Positions 24,113-32,272 of a stretch of DNA of 64,000 nucleotides are shown one piece after another (position 1 is the first letter of the stretch; every line of letters starts with the position of its first letter). The notes below the pieces were generated by a model. The model did no database searches and was not told where the DNA came from. It saw only the letters and a program-made list of their open reading frames with translations. Origin of the DNA: Agrococcus sp. ARC_14 (lineage in GTDB: Bacteria > Actinomycetota > Actinomycetes > Actinomycetales > Microbacteriaceae). The position numbers and the translations under genes are program-made. The DNA is taken from contig NZ_JAKUDO010000001.1 in the NCBI RefSeq assembly GCF_022436485.1, positions 806,001-870,000 of the forward strand, written 5' to 3'.

Positions 24113-24207
24113 GTCGTAGGTCGAGGAGCGCGAGCCCGTCGTAGGTCGAGGAGCGCGAGCCCGTCGTAGGTCGAGGAGCGCGAGCCCGTCGTAGGTCGAG
24201 GAGCGCG
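24113..24207 (+). repeat. tandem 25-base repeat, 3.8 copies
   Basis: A 25-base unit beginning GTCGTAGGTCGAGGAGCGCG is repeated exactly at 24113, 24138 and 24163, and for 20 bases at 24188. The unit is the head of the convergent-junction repeat, amplified in place just after the M23 stop codon. Confidence 0.85.
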
Positions 24208-24330
24208 CGGCCCGAAGGGCCGCTCGCGTCACGAGACCGGAGCCAGCGCTCGATCTCGTGACGCGTGCCGGGCTGCGCCCGACGCGCTCCCCGATCCACG
24301 AGGCACCGACGCGCTCCTCGATCTACGAGA
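24188..24330 (+). repeat. convergent-junction repeat, full inverted element (copy B)
   Basis: First half: head at 24188, hairpin GCGGCCCGAAGGGCCGC, tail GCGTCACGAGACCGGAGC. Inverted second half: CGCGTCACGAGA (24225-24236) pairs perfectly with TCTCGTGACGCG (24254-24265), followed by an inverted hairpin and head. A third inverted head reaches 24330 and supplies the stop codon of the convergent GH13 gene. It lies between convergent M23 and alpha-glucosidase genes. Confidence 0.8.
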
Positions 24331-25990
24331 CAGAGGGCTTCGAAGTGCGCACCCAGACGACCTCGTCGGCCCACACCGACGCCGAGTCGAGCTTCGATGA
24401 GGTCAGCAGGATCTCGCCGCGCGGCACGTCGACCGCGTCGTGGCCGAAGTTCGCCACCACCGTCACCGATCCGTTGCGGAAGGCCAGTGCGGTCGGACCC
24501 ACGTCGAGCCACTCGAGCGCACCCGTGCCGAGCGCGAGCTCGCGACGCAGCTGCAGCGCCCGGCGGTAGAGCTCGAGCGTCGAGCCCTCCACCCCTGCCT
24601 GCGCATCGCGCGCCAGCGCCGCCCACTCCGCGGGCTGCGGCAGCCAGCTCTCGCCGGTCGTGTTGAAGCCGTAGCCCGGCGCATCCGCCTCCCAGGGGAT
24701 CGGCACACGGCATCCGTCTCGACCCCACAGCTCGCCGCCCGTGCGCGCGAAGGTCGGGTCCTGGCGCTCAGCGGGCTCGATGGCCGTGACCTCTGGCAGT
24801 CCGAGCTCCTCGCCCTGGTAGAGATAGGCGCCTCCCGGCAGGGCGAGCATCAGCGTCGTGGCAGCCCGGCCTCGTCGGAGCGAGACGGTCGGGTCGGCCT
24901 TCGAGACCGACGTCGGCCCGATGCCGGCGCCATGAGGCGGCGGGGGCACGAGCGCCAGCCGCGTGCGGTGCCGGATCGTGTCGTGGTTCGAGAGCACCCA
25001 GGTCGGTGGCGCGCCGACGGCGCCGAACGCCTCGATCGAGTCATCGATCACGGCGCGCAGGCGCTTCGCGTCCCAGGGCGTCTCGAGGTAGACGAAGTTG
25101 AAGGCCTGGTGCATCTCATCCGGCCGCACGAAGCGGGCCATCTTCTCGAGCGGCTGCACCCACGCCTCGGCGCACAGCACGCGATCGCCCTCGTACTCCT
25201 CCAGCACCTCGTGCCAGCGGCGGTAGATCTCGTGCACGTGCTCCTGACCGAAGTACGGCGACTCCATGGAGCCCGCAGCCAGCAGCACCTCGTCGACGTC
25301 GGGGAGCCCCGGAGCCTTCGCGTTCCCATGGGCCACGTCGACGCGGAATCCGTCGACGCCGCGGTCGAGCCAGAAGCGCAGCACGTCGACGAACATGTCG
25401 CCGACCTCGGGGTTGTCCCAGTCGAAGTCGGGCTGCGAGGTGTCGAACAGGTGCAGGTACCACTGGCCGTCCGGCACCCTCGTCCATGCCGGTCCGCCGA
25501 ACACGCTCTGCCAGTTGTTCGGGGGCAGCTCGCCCTGCTCGCCGTCGCCGTCGCGGAAGATGTAGCGCCGCCGCGCCTCGCTGCCGACCCCTGCTGCCAG
25601 CGCCTCCTGGAACCATGCGTGCTGGTCCGAGGAGTGGTTCGGCACCAGGTCGACGATCACCCGCAGGCCGAGCCCGTGGGCCGTCTCGCGCATCCGGTCG
25701 AAGTCGTCGAGCGTGCCGAAGATCGGGTCGACGTCGCGATAGTCGGCGACGTCGTAGCCCGCATCCTTCTGCGGTGAGCGATAGAACGGGCTCAGCCAGA
25801 TGGCGTCGACGCCCAGCTCAGCGATCTGCGGCAGCCGCGAGGTGATGCCAGGCAGATCGCCGACGCCGTCGCCGGATGCATCGGCGAACGAGCGCGGATA
25901 GATCTGGTAGATGACGGCGGAGCGCCACCACTCGGCACCGGGGGCGCTTGCGGTGTCTTGCACGACGGGCTGCGACGAGGCTTCGGTCAT
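24323..25990 (-). CDS. GH13 alpha-glucosidase (oligo-1,6/alpha-1,4 type)
   Basis: 555 residues, intracellular glycoside hydrolase family 13. Conserved regions: DLVPNHSSDQHAWF (114-127), GFRVDVAHG with nucleophile Asp218, LCAEAWV with acid/base Glu275, and LSNHDTIRHR with the transition-state Asp337. YQIYPRSFADASGDGVGDL at the N-terminus is typical of oligoglucosidases. It splits maltodextrins brought in by the divergent malEFG operon. The ATG at 25990 is chosen; upstream in-frame codons lack conservation, and TAGCCT at 25998-26003 fits a leaderless start. The last codons TCG TAG come from the flanking repeat. Confidence 0.9.
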   Translation of the reverse strand: MTEASSQPVVQDTASAPGAEWWRSAVIYQIYPRSFADASGDGVGDLPGITSRLPQIAELGVDAIWLSPFYRSPQKDAGYDVADYRDVDPIFGTLDDFDRMRETAHGLGLRVIVDLVPNHSSDQHAWFQEALAAGVGSEARRRYIFRDGDGEQGELPPNNWQSVFGGPAWTRVPDGQWYLHLFDTSQPDFDWDNPEVGDMFVDVLRFWLDRGVDGFRVDVAHGNAKAPGLPDVDEVLLAAGSMESPYFGQEHVHEIYRRWHEVLEEYEGDRVLCAEAWVQPLEKMARFVRPDEMHQAFNFVYLETPWDAKRLRAVIDDSIEAFGAVGAPPTWVLSNHDTIRHRTRLALVPPPPHGAGIGPTSVSKADPTVSLRRGRAATTLMLALPGGAYLYQGEELGLPEVTAIEPAERQDPTFARTGGELWGRDGCRVPIPWEADAPGYGFNTTGESWLPQPAEWAALARDAQAGVEGSTLELYRRALQLRRELALGTGALEWLDVGPTALAFRNGSVTVVANFGHDAVDVPRGEILLTSSKLDSASVWADEVVWVRTSKPSVS

Positions 25991-25997
25991 GTGTCCC

Positions 25998-26003
25998 AGG
26001 CTA
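25998..26003 (-). promoter_or_regulatory. -10 hexamer TAGCCT
   Basis: TAGCCT ends 8 bases before the alpha-glucosidase ATG at 25990. Confidence 0.45.
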
Positions 26004-26049
26004 TGCGGATGCGTGCCGCGCGGGGAAGCGGCGGCGGGATTGTCACGAC

Positions 26050-26065
26050 TTGCCAACGATTGCGC
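26050..26065 (+). promoter_or_regulatory. LacI-family operator-like site
   Basis: TTGCCAACGATTGCGC, with the central CG and TTGC-AA arms of LacI/MalR-type operators (about 12 of 16 positions of the TTGCAAnCGnTTGCAA pattern by eye). It lies between the divergent alpha-glucosidase and malE, so one repressor could control both. No LacI-type gene is in the window. Confidence 0.4.
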
Positions 26066-26175
26066 GGCGGGCCGACCGCCGGCTTGCGGTGCGCGCACCG
26101 CTACGGCCACCATGAGCCGGGCAGTGACGCCGACGCTCGTCGGGGGAGTGCCCCTGACAGCTGAGAGAAGGCACC

Positions 26176-27435
26176 ATGAAGCACAGCAGCCTCATGAAGG
26201 CGGCCGGAGTCGGCGCACTCGCGCTGACGCTGGCGGCCTGCGCGGGCGGAGGCACGCCCGCACCCACCAGCAGCGGCGAGTCCGAGGCCCCGCAGGGCGG
26301 CGGCGAGCTCGTCATCTGGATGGACGAGAACCGCGCGACGGCCCTCGAGGGCGTCATCGCAGCCTTCGAGGAGGAGACCGGCACCACCGTCGAGGTGGTC
26401 GTGAAGGACTTCGGCGCCATCCGCGACGACCTCACCACCCAGGCGCCGTCCGGCGAGGGCCCCGATGTCGTCCTCGGCGCCCATGACTGGATCGGCAAGC
26501 TGGTGCAGAACGGTGTCATCTCGCCGGTCGAGCTCGGCGATCTCGCCGGCGACTTCGAGGACGTCTCGATCCAGGCCATGACCTACGACGGCTCGGTCTA
26601 CGGCGTTCCGGTCTCGATCGAGAATCTCGCGCTCGTGCGCAACACCGATCTCGCTCCCGACGCGCCCGCCACCTGGGATGACCTCGTCTCCACCGGTCAG
26701 GCCGCTGTCGAGTCCGGCGAGGCGGAGTTCCCGCTGCTCGTCGGCATCGACCCGAACAACTCCGACCCGTTCCACCTGTACCCGATGCAGGCCTCGTTCG
26801 GCGGCCCGGTGTTCGGGCTGAACGACGATGGCTCCTACAACCCCGACGACCTGCAGCTCGGCAACGAGGGCAACGTGGCCTTCGCCGGCGCGCTCGCGGA
26901 GTGGGGCCAGTCCGGCCTCATCAACCTGAACATCTCGCAGGACATCGCCAAGGAGCAGTTCGCGAACGGCGCCTCGCCGTACACGATCACCGGTCCGTGG
27001 AACCTCACCGCCTTCCAGGAGGCCGGTGTGAACTACGCGATCAGCGAGATCCCTTCGGCGGGCGGCCAGCCTGCCACGCCGTTCGTGGGCGTGCAGGGCT
27101 TCTTCGTCTCCGAGTACGCGAACAACCCGATCGTCGCCGCGCAGTTCCTCACCGAGTACGTCGCCGGTGAGGAGGCCCAGTCGGCCATCTTCGAGTCCGG
27201 CCAGCGCGCTCCGGCGCTCTCCAGCGCCTTCGAGGCTGCGCAGTCGAACGAGGATGTCGCAGCCTTCGGCGCTGTCGGCGCCACGGGCGTGCCGATGCCG
27301 AACATCCCCGAGATGGATGCGCTGTGGGCAGACTGGGGCACCACCGAGGCGCAGATCATCAGCGGTGACGCTGCGGATCCTGCCGCCGCCTGGACGGCGA
27401 TGGCCGACAAGATCCAGAGCACGCTCGACGGCTGA
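26176..27435 (+). CDS. malE: maltose/maltodextrin ABC transporter, substrate-binding lipoprotein
   Basis: 419 residues. Signal peptide with lipobox LAAC (Cys about 22), a low-complexity linker, then a type-1 extracellular solute-binding domain with ELVIWMDENRATALEGVIAAFEEETG-type opening, PDVVLGAHDWIGKLVQNGVI, TGPWNL and GVQGFFVSEYANNP, matching MalE-like proteins. It captures maltodextrins outside the membrane for MalFG. AGAGAAGG precedes the ATG. A strong hairpin at 27446-27479 separates it from malF, which probably raises its expression above the permeases. It is divergent from the alpha-glucosidase. Confidence 0.9.
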   Translation: MKHSSLMKAAGVGALALTLAACAGGGTPAPTSSGESEAPQGGGELVIWMDENRATALEGVIAAFEEETGTTVEVVVKDFGAIRDDLTTQAPSGEGPDVVLGAHDWIGKLVQNGVISPVELGDLAGDFEDVSIQAMTYDGSVYGVPVSIENLALVRNTDLAPDAPATWDDLVSTGQAAVESGEAEFPLLVGIDPNNSDPFHLYPMQASFGGPVFGLNDDGSYNPDDLQLGNEGNVAFAGALAEWGQSGLINLNISQDIAKEQFANGASPYTITGPWNLTAFQEAGVNYAISEIPSAGGQPATPFVGVQGFFVSEYANNPIVAAQFLTEYVAGEEAQSAIFESGQRAPALSSAFEAAQSNEDVAAFGAVGATGVPMPNIPEMDALWADWGTTEAQIISGDAADPAAAWTAMADKIQSTLDG

Positions 27436-27445
27436 TCCCTGTGAC

Positions 27446-27479
27446 GCGGCGGTCGGCTCCTCGCGGGGCCGACCGCCGC
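27446..27479 (+). terminator. malE-malF intercistronic hairpin (attenuator)
   Basis: Perfect 12-base arms GCGGCGGTCGGC / GCCGACCGCCGC with a 10-base loop, 10 bases after the malE stop. No T tract, so it is more likely to stabilise the malE message or cause partial termination. Confidence 0.55.
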
Positions 27480-27541
27480 ATCCGCCGCATGACACCCCGC
27501 CTGCAACGCAGGCAATCCCGCATCGCCCGCCAGGAGCCCGA

Positions 27542-29137
27542 GTGACGACGACGTCGACCCCAGAGCGCAGGATCGCCCCGAAGCGGGGCATCATGCACCA
27601 GCCGCCCAGCGCGCGATCGATGCTGGTGAAGATCGCCCTGCTCGCGATCGTCGACGCGATCGCCGTGTTCGCGATGACCATCCTGTTCTTCCAGGAGAGC
27701 TGGCTGGTGCTGGTGATCCTGGGAGCGGTGACGCTGCTGGTCAACGTCATCTACCTCTCGCCAGGGCTGCTGCCCGCGAAGTACCTCACACCCGGCCTGA
27801 TCTTCCTGGCCGTGTTCCAGATCTTCGTCGTCCTCTACTCCTGCTACATCGCCTTCACCAACTACGGCGACGGCCACAACTCCACCAAGGACGACGCGAT
27901 CTCGGCGCTGGTGTCGCAGAACACCCAGCGCATCGAGGGCTCGCCCGTCTACCAGGTGCAGGTCGTCGAGGGTGCTGGCGGTCTCGGTCTGCTCGCCACC
28001 TCGCCAGAGGGCGAGGTGCTCGTCGGCACCGCCGAGGATGCACTCGCACCGGTCGACCCGGGGGCGGTCACGCAGGACGGCCCGCGCGCGACGGCCCTCG
28101 AGGGCTGGACGAGCCTGTCGATGCAGGATGTGCTGCAGCGGCAGCAGGAGATCACCGCGCTGCAGGTGCCGCTCGAGGACGATCTCTCTGCCGGGTTCCT
28201 GCGCACCTCGAACGCGATCCAGGCATTCGTGTTCCAGTCGAACTTCGTCTACGACGAGGCCGCGGACACCATGACCGACACGGAGGCGGGCACCGTCTAC
28301 CGCGATCTCGGCAACGGGCAGTTCGAGACGGAGGACGGCGAGGTGCTCGGCACCGGCTGGCAGATCCTCGTCGGCTTCGAGAACTTCCTCTACCCGTTCC
28401 AGAACCCGAAGTACGGCGAGGCGCTGCTGGGGGTCACGCTCTGGACCTTCGCGTTCGCGATCCTCTCGGTCGGTCTCGCGTTCGTGCTCGGCCTGTTCCT
28501 CGCGCTCACCCTGAACGATCCGAGGATGCGATCGCGCAAGGTCTACCGAACGCTGTCGATCCTGCCGTACGCGTTCCCGTCGTTCCTGTCGGCGCTCGTC
28601 TGGCTCGGCCTGCTGAACACCGAGTTCGGCTTCGTGAACGAGGCGCTGTTCGGCTCGGCGAACATCCCATGGCTCACCGACCCCTGGCTGGCGAAGGTGT
28701 CGGTGCTGATCGTCAACGTCTGGCTCGGCTTCCCCTACATGTTCCTCATCTGCATGGGCGCCCTGCAGTCGATCCCCGAGGAGCTCACGGAGGCGGCGAC
28801 GGTCGATGGCGCCAGCCCGTGGCAGGTGTTCGGCAGCATCAAGTTCCCGCTGCTGCTCGTGTCGACGGCGCCGCTGCTGATCTCCTCGTTCGCCTTCAAC
28901 TTCAACAACTTCAACACGATCTACCTGCTGACGCGAGGCGGGCCCAGGATCGCAGGGGTCGATGAGAACGTCGGCCACACCGACCTGCTCATCACGCTCG
29001 TCTACAAGACCGCGTTCGAGGCGGGCACCCGTGACTACGGCCTCGCCTCGGCGCTGTCGATCCTGATCTTCCTGATCGTCGCGACTGTCTCGGCGGTCGC
29101 GTTCTCGCGGACCAAGGCGCTAGAGGAGCTCAACTGA
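27542..29137 (+). CDS. malF: maltose/maltodextrin ABC transporter, permease MalF
   Basis: 531 residues. Two or three N-terminal helices, then a large extracytoplasmic insertion of roughly 170 residues (from NYGDGHNSTKDD to about residue 280) as in MalF, then the six-helix permease core. The EAA loop reads EELTEAATVDGASPWQVFGSIKFP, the contact for the ATPase. Start GTG 27542 with CAGGAG just upstream. It ends in a TGATG overlap with malG. No ATPase gene is in this cluster, so a shared MsiK-type ATPase elsewhere is likely (inference). Confidence 0.92.
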   Translation: MTTTSTPERRIAPKRGIMHQPPSARSMLVKIALLAIVDAIAVFAMTILFFQESWLVLVILGAVTLLVNVIYLSPGLLPAKYLTPGLIFLAVFQIFVVLYSCYIAFTNYGDGHNSTKDDAISALVSQNTQRIEGSPVYQVQVVEGAGGLGLLATSPEGEVLVGTAEDALAPVDPGAVTQDGPRATALEGWTSLSMQDVLQRQQEITALQVPLEDDLSAGFLRTSNAIQAFVFQSNFVYDEAADTMTDTEAGTVYRDLGNGQFETEDGEVLGTGWQILVGFENFLYPFQNPKYGEALLGVTLWTFAFAILSVGLAFVLGLFLALTLNDPRMRSRKVYRTLSILPYAFPSFLSALVWLGLLNTEFGFVNEALFGSANIPWLTDPWLAKVSVLIVNVWLGFPYMFLICMGALQSIPEELTEAATVDGASPWQVFGSIKFPLLLVSTAPLLISSFAFNFNNFNTIYLLTRGGPRIAGVDENVGHTDLLITLVYKTAFEAGTRDYGLASALSILIFLIVATVSAVAFSRTKALEELN

Positions 29138-30075
29138 TGAGCACGGAGATCGATCCCATGGCGATCCACCCGGAGTCCGTCGGCAAGCCGGGCAAGCCGG
29201 CTGTCGCCCGGCAGCCCCGGATGCGCTTCGGCAAGTGGCTGCGCGTGCTCGGCTGGCGGCACCTCGTCGGCATCGCGATCGTGATCTTCGCGATCTTCCC
29301 GCTCGTCTACGTGCTGAGCGCATCGCTGAACCCCGGCGGCACGCTCACCGGCTCCAACCAGCTGTTCCGCGCCTTCTCGATCGACAACTACGTGCAGCTG
29401 CTGAGCGACTCGCGCCGCCCCTACGGCGCCTGGTTCGGCAACACGCTGATCGTCGGCATCGTGACCTCGCTCGGCACCGTGCTGCTCGGCGCGCTCGCCG
29501 CCTACGCGTTCTCGCGGATGCGGTTCACCGGTCGCAGGCAGGGTCTCTTCGGCCTGATCCTGGTGCAGATGTTCCCGCAGCTGCTGGCCGTCGTGGCGAT
29601 CTACGCGCTCATGCGGGGCATCAGCGAGGTCTTCCCCGCTGTCGGCCTCGACACCCTCATCGGCCTGATCATGATCTACCTCGGCGGCGCCCTGGGCGTG
29701 AACACCTACCTGATGTACGGCTTCTTCAACACGGTGCCCGCCTCGATCGACGAGGCGGCGAAGATCGACGGCGCGGGGCACGCCCGCATCTTCTTCACCA
29801 TCATCCTGCCGCTGGTGGCGCCCATCCTCGCCGTCATCGGGCTGCTGTCGTTCATCGGCACGACCAACGACTTCCTGCTCGCGTCGGTCATCCTCAGCAG
29901 TCCAGACAAGCTGACGCTCGCGGTCGGCCTGTTCCGCTACGTCTCCGAGGAGACGAACACGAACTACCCGGTCTTCGCGGCTGGGGCCGTGCTCGCAGCC
30001 ATCCCCGTCATGGCCCTGTTCCTCTATCTGCAGAAGTACATCGTCAGCGGGCTGACGGCCGGCGCCGTCAAGTAG
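29137..30075 (+). CDS. malG: maltose/maltodextrin ABC transporter, permease MalG
   Basis: 312 residues. A cytoplasmic N-terminus of about 45 residues is followed by six helices. The EAA loop is SIDEAAKIDGAGHARIFFTIILPL, and SFIGTTNDFLLASVIL near the C-terminus matches the MalG substrate-site helix. It pairs with MalF in the membrane. The start overlaps the malF stop (TGATG). The mal operon appears to end here. Confidence 0.92.
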   Translation: MSTEIDPMAIHPESVGKPGKPAVARQPRMRFGKWLRVLGWRHLVGIAIVIFAIFPLVYVLSASLNPGGTLTGSNQLFRAFSIDNYVQLLSDSRRPYGAWFGNTLIVGIVTSLGTVLLGALAAYAFSRMRFTGRRQGLFGLILVQMFPQLLAVVAIYALMRGISEVFPAVGLDTLIGLIMIYLGGALGVNTYLMYGFFNTVPASIDEAAKIDGAGHARIFFTIILPLVAPILAVIGLLSFIGTTNDFLLASVILSSPDKLTLAVGLFRYVSEETNTNYPVFAAGAVLAAIPVMALFLYLQKYIVSGLTAGAVK

Positions 30076-30154
30076 CGCCTCTCCAGCAGCACGCTGGCTG
30101 TGGCAGGGTGGGGCCGTCCTCGATTGCACCGGCGCGACCGGAGGAAGGCCCGCC

Positions 30155-31687
30155 ATGACCGTCTCCAAGGCACCCATCGACCGCGGTCGGTTCTCGAACA
30201 AGACCGTGTTCATCATGGCCGCGATCGGCTCGGCGGTCGGGCTCGGCAACATCTGGCGCTTCCCCTACGTCGCCTATGAGGGCGGCGGCGGCGCGTTCAT
30301 CCTGCCCTACCTCATCGCGCTGCTCGTCGCCGGCATCCCGCTGCTGCTGCTCGACTATGCGGTCGGGCATTCGCAGCGCGGCTCCGCGCCGCTCTCGTTC
30401 GCGCGGCTGTCGCGCAAGCTCGAGTTCATCGGATGGTGGCAGGTCTCGATCTGCGTCGTGATCGCCGTCTACTACGCGGCGATCCTCGCGTGGTCGTCGC
30501 AGTACATCGGCTTCTCGTTCACACAGGCATGGGGCGACGACCCCGAGGCGTTCTTCTTCGGCGAGTTCCTGCGCGCCGCCGACAACACCATCACGCTCGA
30601 CTTCGTGCCCGCCGTGCTCATCCCCATGGTCATCATCTGGCTCGTCACGATCGTGGTGATGGCCCTCGGGGTGCAGCGCGGCATCGGCGCGACCGCGGTC
30701 ATCTTCATCCCGGTGCTGCTCGTCGCCTTCGGTGTGCTCGTCGTGCAGGCGCTCACGCTCCCGGGAGCGATCGACGGCCTGCAGACGCTGTTCGCGCCCA
30801 ACTGGGCGGCACTCGCCGACCCGGCCGTCTGGGCGAGCGCCTTCGGGCAGATCTTCTTCTCGCTCTCGGTGGGCTTCGGCATCATGATCACCTACGCCTC
30901 CTATGTCGGCAGGAAGATCGACATGACGGGCTCGGCCTTCGTGGTCGGCTTCGCCAACTCCGGCTTCGAGCTGCTCGCGGGCATCGGCGTCTTCAGCGCA
31001 CTCGGCTTCCTCGCGCAGGCCTCTGGCGCAGCGGTCGCCGACGTCGTCGCAGGCGGCATCGGGCTCGCGTTCGTCGCCTTCCCTGCGATCATCTCGCAAG
31101 CGCCCTTCGGCGCCCTGCTGGGCGTGCTGTTCTTCACCTCGCTCGTGCTCGCCGGCTTCACGTCGCTCGTGAGCATCCTCGAGGTGGTGATCTCGGCTGT
31201 GCGCGACAAGCTCGAGCTCGGGCGCTTGCGGGCGACGCTGATCGTGACCGTGCCGCTCGCGACGATGAGCATCCTGTTGTTCTCCACCACCAGCGGCATC
31301 CTGGTGCTCGACATCGCCGACTACTTCATCAACCGCTTCGGCATCCTGCTGGCCGCATTCGTCGCGATGCTCGCCGTCGGCTGGGGCGTCCGTCGCGTGC
31401 CCGCGTTCGCCGAGCACATGAGTCGCTTCGGATCGATCAGGCTGGGCCGCTGGTGGGTCGTGCTCATCATGGTGATCACGCCGGTGCTGCTGCTGCTCAT
31501 GCTGGTGCTCGAGATGATCACCGCGATCTCGACGCCCTACGAGGGCTACCCGACGTGGATGCTCGGCATCTTCGGCTGGGGTGTGGCGGGCGCGGCGCTC
31601 GCCGCCGGGGTGCTGCTGTCGATCCCGAAGTGGAAGGCGACGACGCCCCTCGAGGCGCCGGAGCACGATGAGGAGGTGGTCCGATGA
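30155..31687 (+). CDS. neurotransmitter:sodium symporter family transporter
   Basis: 510 residues with about 11 helices, LeuT fold. Helix 1 contains GSAVGLGNIWRFPYVAYEGGGGAF, the family signature around the unwound substrate/sodium site, and helix 6 has FSLSVGFGIMITYASYVGRK. It is followed by an overlapping 42-residue MetS-type subunit gene. This points to the MetP/MetS class described in Corynebacterium glutamicum, which imports methionine and alanine. The exact substrate is inferred from that pairing. GGAGGAAGG lies upstream of the ATG. Confidence 0.9.
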   Translation: MTVSKAPIDRGRFSNKTVFIMAAIGSAVGLGNIWRFPYVAYEGGGGAFILPYLIALLVAGIPLLLLDYAVGHSQRGSAPLSFARLSRKLEFIGWWQVSICVVIAVYYAAILAWSSQYIGFSFTQAWGDDPEAFFFGEFLRAADNTITLDFVPAVLIPMVIIWLVTIVVMALGVQRGIGATAVIFIPVLLVAFGVLVVQALTLPGAIDGLQTLFAPNWAALADPAVWASAFGQIFFSLSVGFGIMITYASYVGRKIDMTGSAFVVGFANSGFELLAGIGVFSALGFLAQASGAAVADVVAGGIGLAFVAFPAIISQAPFGALLGVLFFTSLVLAGFTSLVSILEVVISAVRDKLELGRLRATLIVTVPLATMSILLFSTTSGILVLDIADYFINRFGILLAAFVAMLAVGWGVRRVPAFAEHMSRFGSIRLGRWWVVLIMVITPVLLLLMLVLEMITAISTPYEGYPTWMLGIFGWGVAGAALAAGVLLSIPKWKATTPLEAPEHDEEVVR

Positions 31688-31812
31688 CGGGCGGAGCGAT
31701 TGCGATGATGGTCGTCGCCATGGTCGTCCTGTGGGGCGGGCTCGCGGCGGCGATCGTGAGCCTCGTGCGATTCAAGGGGCAGGAGCCGAGCGAGTCGATG
31801 CGCGACCTCTGA
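31684..31812 (+). CDS. metS: MetS-type small subunit of the sodium symporter
   Basis: 42 residues: MTGGAIAMMVVAMVVLWGGL, then AAAIVSLVRFKGQEPSESMRDL. One membrane helix with the conserved VVLWGGL core and a short basic/acidic cytoplasmic tail is exactly the MetS pattern. In Corynebacterium the small subunit is needed for transport by its partner. It overlaps the symporter stop by ATGA, so translation is coupled. It is easily missed by gene finders because of its length. Confidence 0.88.
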   Translation: MTGGAIAMMVVAMVVLWGGLAAAIVSLVRFKGQEPSESMRDL

Positions 31813-31864
31813 CTCCGGCGGATGTCGCACTGAGGAAATCCTGAGTCCGCGCTGAGGATGCGGA

Positions 31865-31870
31865 TAGGAT
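31865..31870 (+). promoter_or_regulatory. -10 hexamer TAGGAT of the acetate-permease operon
   Basis: TAGGAT lies 60 bases before the DUF485 ATG. The predicted transcription start near 31877 abuts the palindrome at 31878-31891. Confidence 0.45.
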
Positions 31871-31877
31871 CGCGACA

Positions 31878-31891
31878 CTTCAACGTTGAAG
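31878..31891 (+). promoter_or_regulatory. 14-base perfect palindrome CTTCAACGTTGAAG
   Basis: A perfect dyad at the predicted transcription start of the DUF485-ActP operon, well placed for a repressor. It does not match the RamA or RamB sites I know from corynebacterial acetate genes, so the regulator is unidentified. Confidence 0.5.
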
Positions 31892-31930
31892 CAGGCGCGA
31901 CATGAGCGTCTGGGAATGGGAGTGCACCAC

Positions 31931-32272
31931 ATGCCGGATTCCACCTCAGTCGCCGAGCACAGCATCGCGATGCAGCGCTCGCCGGAGTTCCAGCGGCTCC
32001 GACGAACGTTCATGACCTTCATCCTCCCGATGACGATCGTCTTCCTCGCCTGGTATCTCGCCTACGTGCTCATCGCGAGCTTCGCGCCCGACTTCTTCGC
32101 GACCCGGCTGGGGCAGAGCTACTTCACCGTCGGGCTGCTGTTCGGCCTCGGCCAGTTCGTCTCGACCTTCGCACTCACGATGCTCTACAGCCGCTGGGCC
32201 AATCGCGTCTACGACCCCGCCGCAGATCCGCTCGCCGCCCAGATGGAGCGCGCGACGGGGGGTGCGCTCTGA
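31931..32272 (+). CDS. DUF485 membrane protein (YjcH-like partner of ActP)
   Basis: 113 residues. AMQRSPEFQRLRRTFMTFILPMTIVFLAWYLAYVLIASFAPDFF is the DUF485 signature: RSPEF followed by two helices. The second helix contains VGLLFGLGQFVSTFALTMLYSRWANR. These proteins nearly always precede acetate/cation symporters and are thought to help them. GGGAG lies 8 bases before the ATG at 31931. It ends in a TGATG overlap with the symporter. Confidence 0.85.
   Translation: MPDSTSVAEHSIAMQRSPEFQRLRRTFMTFILPMTIVFLAWYLAYVLIASFAPDFFATRLGQSYFTVGLLFGLGQFVSTFALTMLYSRWANRVYDPAADPLAAQMERATGGAL

Noticed and set aside
24113..24207. Possible CRISPR array from four regularly spaced 25-base repeats
   Set aside because: The copies are directly abutting with no spacers, no cas genes are near, and the unit is the head of an interspersed repeat.
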